A stretch of 64,000 nucleotides of DNA from Piscinibacter sp943370595 (GTDB lineage: Bacteria > Pseudomonadota > Gammaproteobacteria > Burkholderiales > Burkholderiaceae_C): the NCBI GenBank assembly GCA_943370595.1, contig CALRRO020000003.1:310001-374000 (forward strand), read 5' to 3'. The notes beneath the pieces are model-generated. The model did not search any database. It was not told where the DNA came from and saw nothing but the letters and a program-made list of their open reading frames with translations. Made by a program: the position numbers and the translations under genes. Positions 15,924 to 29,105 of this stretch are shown in pieces. The first letter of the stretch is position 1; each line of letters starts with the position of its first letter.

Positions 15924-17705
15924 ATGAGCTTCCAGGTGTTCGGTCTGCCCGTCTCGCGCGGGGTCGCCATCGGGCGGGCGGTGCTGGTGGCATCGAGCCG
16001 GGTCGATGTGGCTCACTACTTCATCGACCAGAGCCGGGTCGAAGACGAAGTGGCCCGGCTGCGCATGGCGCGCGACGCCGTGGCCAGCGAGCTGAGTCTG
16101 CTCAAGCGCGACTTGCCTGCCGAGGCGCCAGCCGAGTTGTCGGCCTTGCTGGACGTGCACCTGATGCTGCTGCACGACGATTCGCTGACCGGCGCGACCA
16201 AGCAATGGATCCACGAGCGGCACTACAACGCCGAATGGGCGTTGTCAGCCCAGCTCGAAGTGCTCGCCCGGCAGTTCGACGAGATGGAGGACGACTACCT
16301 CCGGGAACGCAAGGCCGACCTGGAGCAGGTGGTGGAGCGCCTGCTGCGGGCAATGAAGCACGGAGCCGCCGTGTCCTTTGCGGCGGCGCCGGCGGTCGGC
16401 GCGCGCGACTTCGCCGGCGAGGATCCGCTGATCCTGATCGCGAACGACATCGCGCCGGCCGACATGCTGCACTTCAAGGGTGGCGTCTTCACAGGGTTCG
16501 TCACCGACGTCGGTGGGCGCACGTCGCATACCGCGATCGTGGCGCGGAGCATGGACATTCCAGCGGTGGTTGGCGCTCGCGAAGCCAGTCGGATCATCCG
16601 CCAGGACGACTGGGTCATCATCGACGGCGACAACGGCATCGTCGTCGTCGATCCATCGCCGATCGTCCTCGAGGAATACCGCTTCCGCCAAAGACAGTCC
16701 GAACTGGAGCGGGAGCGCCTGTCCCGATTGCGGCACACGCCTGCCATCACACTCGATGGCGAGCGTGTCGAACTGCTGGCCAACATCGAAATGCCGCAGG
16801 ATGCCGCGGCGGCACTGGAAGCCGGCGCACTCGGCGTGGGCCTGTTCCGCAGCGAATTCCTGTTCATGAACCGGGGCGGTGAGTTGCCGGGCGAAGACGA
16901 ACAGTTCGAGGCCTACCGCGCCGCCGTGGAGGCGATGAATGGCTTGCCGGTCACGATTCGTACCGTCGACATCGGCGCGGACAAGCCACTGGATCGCATG
17001 TCGGTCAACGAACTCCGGCACGAACACGCACTCAACCCGGCGCTCGGTTTGCGCGCCATCCGCTGGAGCCTGTCCGAGCCTGGCATGTTCCGCCAGCAGA
17101 TCCGAGCGATCCTGCGGGCGAGCGCCTACGGCAAGGTGCGCATGCTGATCCCGATGGTGGCCCACCTCAGCGAAGTCAAGCTCACGCTGGATGCCATCGC
17201 CCGGGCAAAGCAGCAACTGACCGACGCGGGCAAGCCGTTCGTGGACGTCGAGGTTGGTGCCATGATCGAAGTGCCGGCCGCTGCCCTCGCGTTGCCCGTT
17301 TTCTTGCCCTACTTCGACTTCCTATCGATCGGCACCAACGACCTGATCCAGTACACGCTGGCGATCGATCGGGCGGACGAATCGGTGGCCCACCTCTATG
17401 ACCCCTGGCACCCGGCGGTGCTGGGACTCATCGCAGGAACCATTCGCCAGGCGATTCAAGCCGGCAAGCACGTCAGTGTCTGTGGCGAAATGGCAGGGGA
17501 CCCGGCCTACACCGAAGTGCTGCTGGGCATGGGGCTGCGCAGCTTCTCGATGCACCCTGCGCAGGTGGCGTCCATCAAGCAGCGCGTGCTGCGTGCGGAC
17601 ACGCGGCGATGCGAGAGTGTGACGCTGAGGGTGCTCGAGTCGGACGACCCGGAGACCTGCGTTCGCACGCCGCCCAATGCAGAGACGCGCCGCACTGGTA
17701 GTTGA
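15924..17705 (+). CDS. ptsI: Phosphoenolpyruvate-protein phosphotransferase, PTS enzyme I
   Basis: Enzyme I of 593 residues takes phosphate from PEP and passes it to HPr. The N-terminal swivelling domain carries H202 in GGRTSHTAIVARSM, and the C-terminal PEP-binding barrel shows GVGLFRSEFLFMNR, MLIPMV, IGTNDLIQY and the catalytic cysteine in HVSVCGEMAGDP. The sequence is full length. The last ~20 residues (after RVLRADTRRC) are extra compared with E. coli and look unstructured. Its stop codon at 17703-17705 lies inside the -35 box of the rRNA promoter P1. Confidence 0.97.
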   Translation: MSFQVFGLPVSRGVAIGRAVLVASSRVDVAHYFIDQSRVEDEVARLRMARDAVASELSLLKRDLPAEAPAELSALLDVHLMLLHDDSLTGATKQWIHERHYNAEWALSAQLEVLARQFDEMEDDYLRERKADLEQVVERLLRAMKHGAAVSFAAAPAVGARDFAGEDPLILIANDIAPADMLHFKGGVFTGFVTDVGGRTSHTAIVARSMDIPAVVGAREASRIIRQDDWVIIDGDNGIVVVDPSPIVLEEYRFRQRQSELERERLSRLRHTPAITLDGERVELLANIEMPQDAAAALEAGALGVGLFRSEFLFMNRGGELPGEDEQFEAYRAAVEAMNGLPVTIRTVDIGADKPLDRMSVNELRHEHALNPALGLRAIRWSLSEPGMFRQQIRAILRASAYGKVRMLIPMVAHLSEVKLTLDAIARAKQQLTDAGKPFVDVEVGAMIEVPAAALALPVFLPYFDFLSIGTNDLIQYTLAIDRADESVAHLYDPWHPAVLGLIAGTIRQAIQAGKHVSVCGEMAGDPAYTEVLLGMGLRSFSMHPAQVASIKQRVLRADTRRCESVTLRVLESDDPETCVRTPPNAETRRTGS

Positions 17706-17729
17706 CGCGTTCCGAAAGCATGCTATAGT
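17702..17729 (+). promoter_or_regulatory. rRNA operon promoter P1
   Basis: TTGACG at 17702-17707 and TATAGT at 17724-17729 are separated by 16 nt. The -35 box overlaps the ptsI stop codon, so rRNA transcription starts right after the PTS operon. The region after the -10 is GC-rich (CGCGG), typical of stringently controlled promoters. Confidence 0.8.
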
Positions 17730-17800
17730 CGCGGTCTTCGCTGAACACGGCGCCGCGCAAAACGCGACGACAGACGGCGAAGAGAAGAAAAGCAGAGTGC

Positions 17801-17830
17801 TTGACAGGGTTTTAGAAAACATGTCAGAAT
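17801..17830 (+). promoter_or_regulatory. rRNA operon promoter P2
   Basis: TTGACA at 17801-17806 and CAGAAT at 17825-17830, spacer 18 nt. The sequence after the -10 (CTTCGCTGAGAACGG) nearly repeats that after the P1 -10 (CTTCGCTGAACACGG), so P1 and P2 look like copies of one promoter unit about 101 bp apart. Confidence 0.7.
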
Positions 17831-17880
17831 CGCTTTCTTCGCTGAGAACGGAAACGAAATCAGCAAGCGCCGCAAGGCAA

Positions 17881-17890
17881 GCTCTTTAAA
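17881..17890 (+). promoter_or_regulatory. boxA antitermination element in the 16S leader
   Basis: GCTCTTTAAA matches the core of the bacterial boxA (TGCTCTTTAACA), which loads the Nus antitermination complex on rRNA transcripts. It lies 128 nt before the 16S 5' end. Confidence 0.75.
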
Positions 17891-17896
17891 AACTAA

Positions 17897-17915
17897 CAGC
17901 CGATAAGCGTGGGCG
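17897..17915 (+). other. 16S processing stem, 5' strand (pairs with 19573-19591)
   Basis: This 19-nt segment is complementary to 19573-19591 at 18 of 19 positions (one A-C mismatch). The two flank the 16S gene and would form the RNase III precursor stem. Confidence 0.8.
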
Positions 17916-18018
17916 TTTGAAGGCGAGTGCCAAGAGTCGCAAGACTCGAGGTCTCTTGGACCTTAAACGCTCACTGAAGTGAAGTTCACTTCAATTCTTT
18001 GAGCAAACATTCAAGATC

Positions 18019-19547
<1,529 letters not shown>

Positions 19548-19572
19548 CTGGAAAATAGCATTCAATTTCTTG

Positions 19573-19591
19573 CGCCCACACTTATCGGCTG
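19573..19591 (+). other. 16S processing stem, 3' strand
   Basis: Complement of 17897-17915; see that entry. Lies 25 nt after the mature 16S 3' end. Confidence 0.8.
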
Positions 19592-19696
19592 TAGTTGACA
19601 ACAGTGTGTGAGCGTGAGCCAGCTGAGCAGACCAGCTGTGTGCTTCGGCACCTGGTTGACGCGACGTAGACACCCACGCTTCGCAATGAACGTGAA

Positions 19697-19773
19697 GGGT
19701 CTGTAGCTCAGTCGGTTAGAGCACCGTCTTGATAAGGCGGGGGTCGTTGGTTCGAATCCAACCAGACCCACCA
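19697..19773 (+). tRNA. tRNA-Ile (GAT)
   Basis: Full cloverleaf of 77 nt with encoded CCA. Acceptor GGGTCTG pairs with CAGACCC, and the anticodon GAT is at 19731-19733. It is the first spacer tRNA of the rRNA operon. Confidence 0.97.
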
Positions 19774-19781
19774 ACTTCACA

Positions 19782-19857
19782 GGGGGATTAGCTCAGCTGG
19801 GAGAGCACCTGCTTTGCAAGCAGGGGGTCGTCGGTTCGATCCCGTCATCCTCCACCA
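19782..19857 (+). tRNA. tRNA-Ala (TGC)
   Basis: 76-nt cloverleaf with CCA encoded. Acceptor GGGGGAT pairs with ATCCTCC allowing a G-T pair, and the anticodon TGC is at 19815-19817. The T stem has a T-T mismatch (GTCGG with CCGTC) that I recall as normal in betaproteobacterial spacer tRNA-Ala. Confidence 0.96.
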
Positions 19858-19940
19858 CACCATATCCGATCTAGTCGTTGCCGCAAGTGGCTGCCGTTTG
19901 GCAGGCCGCTTGCGACAGCGTCTCGAAAGAGTCGGCTGTT

Positions 19941-19952
19941 GTTCTTTAACAA
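19941..19952 (+). promoter_or_regulatory. boxA element in the 16S-23S spacer
   Basis: GTTCTTTAACAA is a near-consensus boxA, located 176 nt before the 23S 5' end. The rest of the spacer 19858-20127 holds no gene. Confidence 0.8.
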
Positions 19953-20114
19953 TTCGTAGAGTCGAATCAGCGTTGTCGACGGAAACCGCTTCATGGCGGA
20001 CCGTGCCGTCGGCAACATTTTGATTGCGTCACCAAGAATCAACTCGCAAGAGTTTGAAGAACGGCATAACGCGTAATACTCAAACAGTCCTTGACGATGC
20101 TTCTACAGCGAGGC

Positions 20115-20127
20115 GTCAAAGTTATAG

Positions 20128-20134
<7 letters not shown>
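20115..20134 (+). other. 23S processing stem, 5' strand (pairs with 22995-23014)
   Basis: A 20-nt segment perfectly complementary to 22995-23014, including the first seven nt of mature 23S (GGTCAAG) and the last of it (CTTGACC). Expected RNase III stem of the 23S precursor. Confidence 0.9.
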
Positions 20135-22994
<2,860 letters not shown>

Positions 22995-23003
<9 letters not shown>

Positions 23004-23014
23004 ATAACTTTGAC
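22995..23014 (+). other. 23S processing stem, 3' strand
   Basis: Complement of 20115-20134; see that entry. Confidence 0.9.
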
Positions 23015-23138
23015 TTGAGAGTCAAGGTGAGTACAAGCTGTTATACCGGTCTTCAAGCGATGATTGGTACGCAATCAAGCTGATTCAGACTCTGCGAATT
23101 GGCTGTCTTGTCGCGATGACAAGGCGGCAACAAGTTAA

Positions 23139-23252
23139 GCCTGATGACCATAGCGAGGTGGTCCCACTCCTTCCCATCCCGAACAGGACAGTGAAACGCC
23201 TCAGCGCCGATGATAGTGCGGATTCCCGTGTGAAAGTAGGACATTGTCAGGC
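23139..23252 (+). rRNA. rrf: 5S ribosomal RNA
   Basis: About 114 nt: the 5' GCCTGATGAC pairs with the 3' GTCAGGC, and TCCCGAACAGGACAGTGAAACG is the loop C/stem region shared with other 5S RNAs. The ends may be off by one or two nt. It closes the rRNA operon. Confidence 0.95.
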
Positions 23253-23263
23253 TAATATCAACG

Positions 23264-23297
23264 AAAAGGCCCCCATCAATCGATGGGGGCCTTTTTC
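23264..23297 (+). terminator. rRNA operon terminator
   Basis: A 10-bp perfect stem GGCCCCCATC/GATGGGGGCC with loop AATC, preceded by AAAA and followed by TTTTTC, directly after 5S. The A and T runs make it usable from both sides, so it may also end transcripts of the convergent MBL gene. Confidence 0.95.
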
Positions 23298-23343
23298 GTT
23301 TGGCCGGCAATTGATGCCGGTACTTGGTATTGAATGACTTGCC

Positions 23344-24306
23344 TCAAAGATTCTTGATCAAACCTCCGGAACGCGCGATTACACGGCTGCGCTCCAGACT
23401 CATCAGCAGTTCGGTGCGCCAGTCCTTCCACGACCGTTGGTCAAAGTGCTCCTCATGCACCAACCTGAAATAAGGCGTTCTCAGAAGCCAGGCATCCAGA
23501 TCGTCCAGGGTCTGTGCATGGATCTCGAGCAGATGAAACTTGATCAGCACCTTCGCCGCGTGAAGCGCATGCTTGCGAGGATCCGCCACGAAACGGTCCA
23601 ACCGCGAGTAAGCCCGATCAAGTGCAGAGCGAACGTCAATGAACGGTCGTCCGTGCCCCGGAATCACGACCTCGACTTTCAGGCGCGTAATAAGGTCGAG
23701 AGTGTGACGCACATCGGCAAAAGCCTCGAAACCCTCCAACTCGGGAAAGACGACTCCGAAGCCGTCCTCCCACAGTGCGTCTGCCGAGATCAGCAACTGC
23801 AGTGACGGCTCGTAGAACATCACCGACTCCGGGTCGTGTCCGGGAGCGGCCAGGACCTCCCACGTCCGCCCGGCAAGATCGACGGAATCGCCCGAGCTCA
23901 GCGAACCTTGAGCAACAAAGCGCGGGCAATGCTGGCCCGTTGCGCCATAGGTCAGTTCATCCTCAGCCCACCGCACTACTTTCTGGAACTCACCGGACGG
24001 TACATCGACTCGGCAGCCAAATTTCTCCTGCAGTCTGGCGTTGCCGCCACAGTGGTCCGAATGCAGGTGCGTGTTGAGAATCCGAGCGAGACGATCCTGC
24101 GACCCCAATGCACGCTGAACCAGCGTGACCGTCTGCTCCTGGTGGCTCCAGTATCCCGAGTCGACCAATGTCGCGTCGCCATCCTCTTCGGCATGGAACA
24201 GCACATTATTGGAAGACAGCCAACCCCGCTCGAAGACCGTGAGATTTGCCAGCCCGAAGCGTTCGCTGACTTCCGCGGTACCGCGCTCTTCGTTACCGCC
24301 GTTCAA
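23344..24306 (-). CDS. MBL-fold metallohydrolase
   Basis: A 320-residue cytoplasmic protein with a full metallo-beta-lactamase fold. The metal motif H80-L-H82-S-D84-H85 (THLHSDHCGG) is intact, further ligands are the His in APGHDPES, the Asp in ISADALWEDG and the His in VIPGHGRPF. The C-terminal 90 residues are helical and may set substrate specificity. The hydrolysed bond is not evident; glyoxalase II-like thioesters or lactones are possible. The start ATG 24306 overlaps the fadD stop by 4 nt, so its job is likely tied to acyl-CoA metabolism. Confidence 0.87.
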   Translation of the reverse strand: MNGGNEERGTAEVSERFGLANLTVFERGWLSSNNVLFHAEEDGDATLVDSGYWSHQEQTVTLVQRALGSQDRLARILNTHLHSDHCGGNARLQEKFGCRVDVPSGEFQKVVRWAEDELTYGATGQHCPRFVAQGSLSSGDSVDLAGRTWEVLAAPGHDPESVMFYEPSLQLLISADALWEDGFGVVFPELEGFEAFADVRHTLDLITRLKVEVVIPGHGRPFIDVRSALDRAYSRLDRFVADPRKHALHAAKVLIKFHLLEIHAQTLDDLDAWLLRTPYFRLVHEEHFDQRSWKDWRTELLMSLERSRVIARSGGLIKNL

Positions 24307-25997
24307 CCGCGCAACTCCCGACGCAGGATCTTGCCCACATTCGACTTGGGCAACTCGTCGCGGAACTCGATGTGCTTGGGGCGCTTGTACCCGGTGAAGT
24401 TTTCCTTGCAGTAGTCGACCACATCGCCCTCCGACAGCGAAGCATCGCGTCGAACCACATACAGCTTCACTGCTTCGCCCGACCGCTCGTCAGGTACTCC
24501 AACCGCAGCACACTCCAGCACCCCCGGATGCAGGCTCACGACCTGCTCGATCTCGTTTGGATAGACGTTGAAGCCGGAGACAAGGATCATGTCCTTCTTC
24601 CGATCGACGATACGGACAGAACCGTCGGAGTCCATCACGCCCACATCACCGGAGCGGAAGAACCCGTCTTCGGTCATGACCTTCTCCGTTTCGTCAGGGC
24701 GGTTCCAGTAGCCAGCCATCACCTGCGGGCCCTTGATGCAGATCTCTCCCGGTTGGCCCATGGGAACCTCTTGCCCATCGTCCGCCCGAATCGAGATGAT
24801 CGTCGACGACACGGGCAAGCCGATGCTGCCGCTGAACTCATCACGATCGAAGCGGTTGATCGTCACCACCGGCGAAGTCTCCGACAGCCCATAGCCCTCG
24901 ACGATGGGACATCCCGTCACGGCCTGCCACTTCTCGGCAGTGGCTCGCTGCACCGCCATTCCTCCGCCGTTGGAGATGACAAGCTCCGAGAAATCGAGAC
25001 GCCCGAACTCGGCGTCGTTCGCCAACGCGTTGAACAAGGTGTTCACCGCCGGGAACATGCTCACGCGGTGGCGAGACAGGGTCTGCACGAAGCCAGGAAT
25101 GTCGCGCGGATTCGGAATCAGCAGCAACTTCATACCCAGGCGTGCGCCCAGCATGAAGCACGCCGTGAGCGCGAAGATGTGATACAGCGGTAGGGCACAC
25201 ACCACCGTCAGTTGGCGATCAGCGCCCAGGGTGTCGAGCTTCGGGCGGAACCAGGCCTCCGACTGCAGCACGTTGGCGACCACATTGCGATGCAGCAGCG
25301 TCGCGCCCTTCGAGACGCCTGTCGTGCCGCCGGTGTACTGCAGGAATGCCACGTCGTCCGGGCCGATCTCGACGCGGCGCAAGTTCATGCGTGTGCCTTC
25401 TGCCAGCGCCATGTTGAAGCGCGTGACCGTGCGGCCACCGTCCAGCGGCAGGCCGAACTCCGGCACCATCTTCCGCACGTGGCGCACCACGAGGTTCACC
25501 AGCTGGCCCTTCCAGAACCCGAGCAGATCGCCCATCGCCGCCAGCACCACATGCTTGACGGCGGTGCGCTCGATCACCTCGGCCAGGGTGCTGGCGAAGT
25601 TCTCGAGGACGATGATGGCTTCGGCGCCGGAATCCTTCAGCTGATGCTCCAGCTCGCGCGCTGTGTACAGCGGATTCACGTTGACCACCACCAGCCCCGC
25701 GCGCAGCACGGCAGCGATCGCCACCGGGTACTGCAGCACATTGGGCATCATCAGCGCCACGCGAGCTCCACGCTTGAGGCCGCGTGCTTGCAACCAGGCG
25801 CCCAGCGAGGACGAGAGCTCATCCAGCTGCGCAAAGCTGAGCTCACTGTCCATGCATACCGCCGCACACCGCCGGGCGTGCGTGCGGAAGGCGTCGTCCA
25901 GCAACTGCGTCAGCGACGAGTACCCCGAAGGATCGATCTCGGCGGGCACGCCTTGGGGGTAGCTCGAAAGCCAGGGGTGATCAACGGTACGGGGCAA
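24303..25997 (-). CDS. fadD: Long-chain fatty-acid-CoA ligase (FadD type)
   Basis: Adenylate-forming enzyme that activates fatty acids to acyl-CoA in two steps, at the inner face of the cytoplasmic membrane. The AMP-binding P-loop is YTGGTTGVSKGA, the A5 motif EGYGLSETSP, A7 GFFRSGDVG and A8 DRKKDMILVSGFNVYPNEIE. The C-terminal catalytic Lys is in PKSNVGKILRREL. The start is uncertain: the annotated-looking ATG at 26054 adds 19 poorly conserved residues, while TTG at 25997 has GAGAGGA 4 nt upstream and gives 564 residues, the usual length. An MBL gene is coupled downstream. Confidence 0.93.
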   Translation of the reverse strand: MPRTVDHPWLSSYPQGVPAEIDPSGYSSLTQLLDDAFRTHARRCAAVCMDSELSFAQLDELSSSLGAWLQARGLKRGARVALMMPNVLQYPVAIAAVLRAGLVVVNVNPLYTARELEHQLKDSGAEAIIVLENFASTLAEVIERTAVKHVVLAAMGDLLGFWKGQLVNLVVRHVRKMVPEFGLPLDGGRTVTRFNMALAEGTRMNLRRVEIGPDDVAFLQYTGGTTGVSKGATLLHRNVVANVLQSEAWFRPKLDTLGADRQLTVVCALPLYHIFALTACFMLGARLGMKLLLIPNPRDIPGFVQTLSRHRVSMFPAVNTLFNALANDAEFGRLDFSELVISNGGGMAVQRATAEKWQAVTGCPIVEGYGLSETSPVVTINRFDRDEFSGSIGLPVSSTIISIRADDGQEVPMGQPGEICIKGPQVMAGYWNRPDETEKVMTEDGFFRSGDVGVMDSDGSVRIVDRKKDMILVSGFNVYPNEIEQVVSLHPGVLECAAVGVPDERSGEAVKLYVVRRDASLSEGDVVDYCKENFTGYKRPKHIEFRDELPKSNVGKILRRELRG

Positions 25998-26055
25998 GGG
26001 GTCCTCTCGGTCTGGAAAGCGCGTGGGGCATGCTCGCGGCGGAGCGAAGCACACG

Positions 26056-26784
26056 CTACGGTAGTTGTCCTAGAAGCGCGGCATCGAAAGCCAGACCGCC
26101 TTCCTCCAGACCCGGAGCGTCGAACAGCGCGCGCACCATCGCGCGTTCACGCTCGCCCACGGTCGCGAGGAATCCATCGGCGCCGCGCATGGCCTTGAAT
26201 GTATCGAAGCCCATTTCGAGAAACTGCTGGAGTGCCGGCAAGCCGGCCGCACGTGCAGGGCCGCGCATCAGCTGCAGCGACGTGCGCAGCAGCGGCTTTC
26301 GGGTCAGGCGATCGAGTTCGCGGCCGATGGTCAACGTCAGCGCGATCTGCTGCTCCCGCCCGTTTCGGTCACCCACCGCCCGCCATGCGCTGACATAAGC
26401 TGCGCGATCGATCGATCTGCCGATGAGCTGGCGTGCCATCGCCGTGTCCAGCGTCTCCGACAGGGCATGCAGCCGGGCCAGTGTGTCGACCGTCTCGACG
26501 ATCTCGTGCGGGAACAGACGCACCAGCGCAGGCACGACACGGGCGAACTGCGCATCGCGCTCGCTGAAATCGCGAGGGCCGTACAACTCGTCGAGAAAGA
26601 ACCTTGCCGCCCCCGCGTAGCGCGCGCTGTGCAGCAAGTCCGCATAGGTCACCGAAAAGCGTCGTTGCTGATACGCCTTCACAGCCCCGACCGACGCCAG
26701 AAGTGCCGGGTCGTCTGCGCGCAGCGCGCGTTCGCGGGTGACGATGTCAAGTTGCGACAGGATCGATGTCGTGCTGGCGGCCAT
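26056..26784 (-). CDS. Conserved protein of unknown function with an FFLDELYGP motif
   Basis: A 242-residue, largely helical soluble protein. Its strongest feature is the stretch RFFLDELYGPRDFSERD near residue 50, a motif I recall from an uncharacterised proteobacterial family. No catalytic motif, signal peptide or membrane segment is seen. Start ATG 26784 is chosen; ATGs at 26814 and 26817 are alternatives. It is upstream of fadD on the same strand with a 58-nt gap to its TTG, so co-transcription with fadD and the MBL gene is possible. No function is proposed. Confidence 0.7.
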   Translation of the reverse strand: MAASTTSILSQLDIVTRERALRADDPALLASVGAVKAYQQRRFSVTYADLLHSARYAGAARFFLDELYGPRDFSERDAQFARVVPALVRLFPHEIVETVDTLARLHALSETLDTAMARQLIGRSIDRAAYVSAWRAVGDRNGREQQIALTLTIGRELDRLTRKPLLRTSLQLMRGPARAAGLPALQQFLEMGFDTFKAMRGADGFLATVGERERAMVRALFDAPGLEEGGLAFDAALLGQLP

Positions 26785-26941
26785 GGCGGTTGCTGCATCT
26801 CTCGCGGCCCACATCATCACTCTATCGGCTCGCTGCGGGTTTCCCACGGTCCGCGTTAGTCGATCCGCTCTAGCCCGGCAGCGGCGATTGGTGCAAGACT
26901 GAAGCCGACCCGGCAGCTGCTGCGGCCCGATTCGACCGATC

Positions 26942-27448
26942 ATGCAACGACGCACTCTTCTCAAGCTCGGACTGGGCGCCTCGCTGGCACTGGCAGCGGC
27001 CGGTGGGGCCGTCGTTCTGCTGCGGCCCGCCATGCAGGACGGCCGGCTGCGCACCGGTGCGCGGGCGGTCATGCAGGCTGTCGCACTGGCAGTGCTCGAT
27101 GGTGTGCTGCCCGCGGAGCCCGGTGCGAACCGTGCCGCGCTCGATGCCCACCTGCTGCGCCTGGAAGCCGCGATCGCCGCCTTCCCGGCGCCGACACAGG
27201 CCGAACTCTCGCAGCTGCTGGCGCTTCTGGCCTCAGCCCCAGGGCGGCTCGCGCTGGCTGGCCTGTCGCCGGACTGGCCCGAAGCCGGCGTGCCCCAGGT
27301 GCAAGCTGCGCTCCAGGGCATGCGCCTGTCGTCGCTGGCACTGAAGCAGCAGGCCTATCACGCACTGCGCGACCTGACCAACGCCGCCTACTTCTCCGAC
27401 TCGTCGGCCTGGAGCCATCTGGGCTACCCCGGCCCCCAGGATCTCTGA
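26942..27448 (+). CDS. Tat-signal protein, likely small subunit of the GMC oxidoreductase
   Basis: A 168-residue protein that begins MQRRTLLKLGLGASLALAA, a clear twin-arginine signal. The mature part is helical, with a DGVLPAEPGANRAALDAHL segment and a C-terminal AYFSDSSAWSHLGYPGP motif. Small subunits of membrane-bound gluconate or alcohol dehydrogenases (gluconate dehydrogenase subunit 3 type) have this size and layout and guide the flavin subunit through the Tat pathway. The gene lies 13 nt upstream of the GMC gene, which fits. Assignment as subunit is an inference from position. Confidence 0.75.
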   Translation: MQRRTLLKLGLGASLALAAAGGAVVLLRPAMQDGRLRTGARAVMQAVALAVLDGVLPAEPGANRAALDAHLLRLEAAIAAFPAPTQAELSQLLALLASAPGRLALAGLSPDWPEAGVPQVQAALQGMRLSSLALKQQAYHALRDLTNAAYFSDSSAWSHLGYPGPQDL

Positions 27449-27461
27449 ACCCGAACCGACC

Positions 27462-29075
27462 ATGAGCCGATTGCCCGATCCCGTACGCGAAGGCCTGGCC
27501 CGAGGTTGGCGCGTGCTCGGCGGACCGCATGGCGCGCTGCCCGAGAAGCTCGAGTGCGACGTCGCCATCGTCGGCAGCGGGGCCGGCGCCGGCATCACCG
27601 CCGAACTGCTCGCGCAGGCCGGGCTGAAGGTCGTGATCGTCGAAGAAGGGCCGCTGCGCAGCAGCACCGACTTCCACCAGCGCGAAAGCGAGGCCTACCC
27701 GACGCTCTACCAGGAGAGCGCCGCGCGCAAGACGGCCGACAAGGGCATCAACATCCTGCAGGGGCGCTGCGTCGGCGGATCGACCACGGTCAACTGGACC
27801 AGTTCGTTCCGCACGCCCACGCCCACGCTCGAACACTGGCGCTCGCACTTCGGCCTGGCGGACTACGGCGCCGAGGCGCTCGGCCCCTGGTTCATGCAGG
27901 CCGAACGCCGCCTGGGCGTCGGCCCCTGGCTGACGGCGCCGAACGACAACAACGACCTGCTGCGCCGCGGCGCCACCGCGCTGGGCATCGTGGCGCCGGC
28001 GATCCAGCGCAACGTGAAGGGCTGCTGGAACCTCGGGTCCTGCGGCATGGGCTGCCCGACCAACGCCAAACAATCCATGCTCGTGACCACGCTGCCGGCC
28101 GCGCTGGAGCGTGGCGCTACGCTGCTGGTGCAGACCCGTGCCGAGCGGCTGGTGCTGAAGGGTGACCGTGTCGAGGCCCTGGAGTGCGTGCCGGTGCAGC
28201 TCGACGGCCGCATCGCCGCCGCCGCGAACCTGCGCATCACGGCCCGGCACTACGTGGTCGCCGGCGGCGCCATCAACTCGCCGGCGCTGCTGCTGCGCTC
28301 CGGCGCGCCCGACCCGCACGGCCTGCTCGGGCGGCGCACCTTCCTCCACCCGGTGGTGATCTCGGCAGCGTTGTTCGACCGCGCCGTTGAAGGCTGGCAG
28401 GGTGCGCCGCAGACCATCTACACCGACCACTTTCTCGACACCCAGCCGATCGACGGCGCCATCGGCTACAAGCTCGAGGCCCCGCCGATCCACCCGGTGA
28501 TCTTCGCCTCCACGCTGCCGGGCTACGGCCAGGTGCAGGCCGATCTGCTCGCCCAGTTCCCGAAGACCCATGCCCTCCTGGCGCTGATGCGCGACGGTTT
28601 CCACGAGCAGTCGCCGGGCGGCCGCGTCACGCTGCGCGGCGACGGATCGCCGGTACTCGACTACCCGTTGAACGACTTCGTGATGGACGGCGCGCGGCGC
28701 GCCTTCCTCAGCATGGCCGAGATCCAGTTCGCCGCCGGCGCCGCCTCGGTGCTGCCGGTGCACGAGATGGCGCAGCGCTACACCTCCTGGAAGCAGGCGC
28801 GCGAGGCCATTGCGGCCTTGCCGATCAAGCCGCTGCTGACGCGCGTGGTCAGCGCGCACGTGATGGGCGGCTGTGCGATGGCCGGTAACGAGCCCCGCGG
28901 CGTGGTGCGGCCCGACGGCAGCCACTGGCAGCTGGCCAACCTCTCGGTGCACGACGGCTCGATCTTCCCCACCAGCATCGGCGCCAACCCGCAGCTGTCG
29001 ATCTACGGCATCGTCAACCGGCTGGCGACCGGCCTCGCGAAGCGCCTGGCCGGGCGCGACGTCGTGCTGGCCTGA
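27462..29075 (+). CDS. GMC-family FAD-dependent oxidoreductase
   Basis: A 537-residue flavoprotein of the glucose-methanol-choline family that oxidises primary or secondary alcohols. The FAD-binding Rossmann motif is DVAIVGSGAGAG (residues 33-44), followed by the LQGRCVGGSTTVNWT block typical of GMC enzymes. The C-terminal HVMGGCAMAG and DGSIFPTSIGANPQLS hold the catalytic His/Asn region. The GSCGMGCPTNAKQSM segment, rich in Cys, resembles the family with an insertion that may bind a cluster or partner. Substrate unknown; secretion probably depends on the preceding Tat protein. Confidence 0.9.
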   Translation: MSRLPDPVREGLARGWRVLGGPHGALPEKLECDVAIVGSGAGAGITAELLAQAGLKVVIVEEGPLRSSTDFHQRESEAYPTLYQESAARKTADKGINILQGRCVGGSTTVNWTSSFRTPTPTLEHWRSHFGLADYGAEALGPWFMQAERRLGVGPWLTAPNDNNDLLRRGATALGIVAPAIQRNVKGCWNLGSCGMGCPTNAKQSMLVTTLPAALERGATLLVQTRAERLVLKGDRVEALECVPVQLDGRIAAAANLRITARHYVVAGGAINSPALLLRSGAPDPHGLLGRRTFLHPVVISAALFDRAVEGWQGAPQTIYTDHFLDTQPIDGAIGYKLEAPPIHPVIFASTLPGYGQVQADLLAQFPKTHALLALMRDGFHEQSPGGRVTLRGDGSPVLDYPLNDFVMDGARRAFLSMAEIQFAAGAASVLPVHEMAQRYTSWKQAREAIAALPIKPLLTRVVSAHVMGGCAMAGNEPRGVVRPDGSHWQLANLSVHDGSIFPTSIGANPQLSIYGIVNRLATGLAKRLAGRDVVLA

Positions 29076-29105
29076 GGCACTGCTGGAATCGCTAGCATCG
29101 CCCGC

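Noticed and set aside
19811..19857. T-stem mismatch in tRNA-Ala as a sign of a broken gene
   Set aside because: The same T-T mismatch is, as I recall, normal for spacer tRNA-Ala in betaproteobacteria, and the rest folds well.
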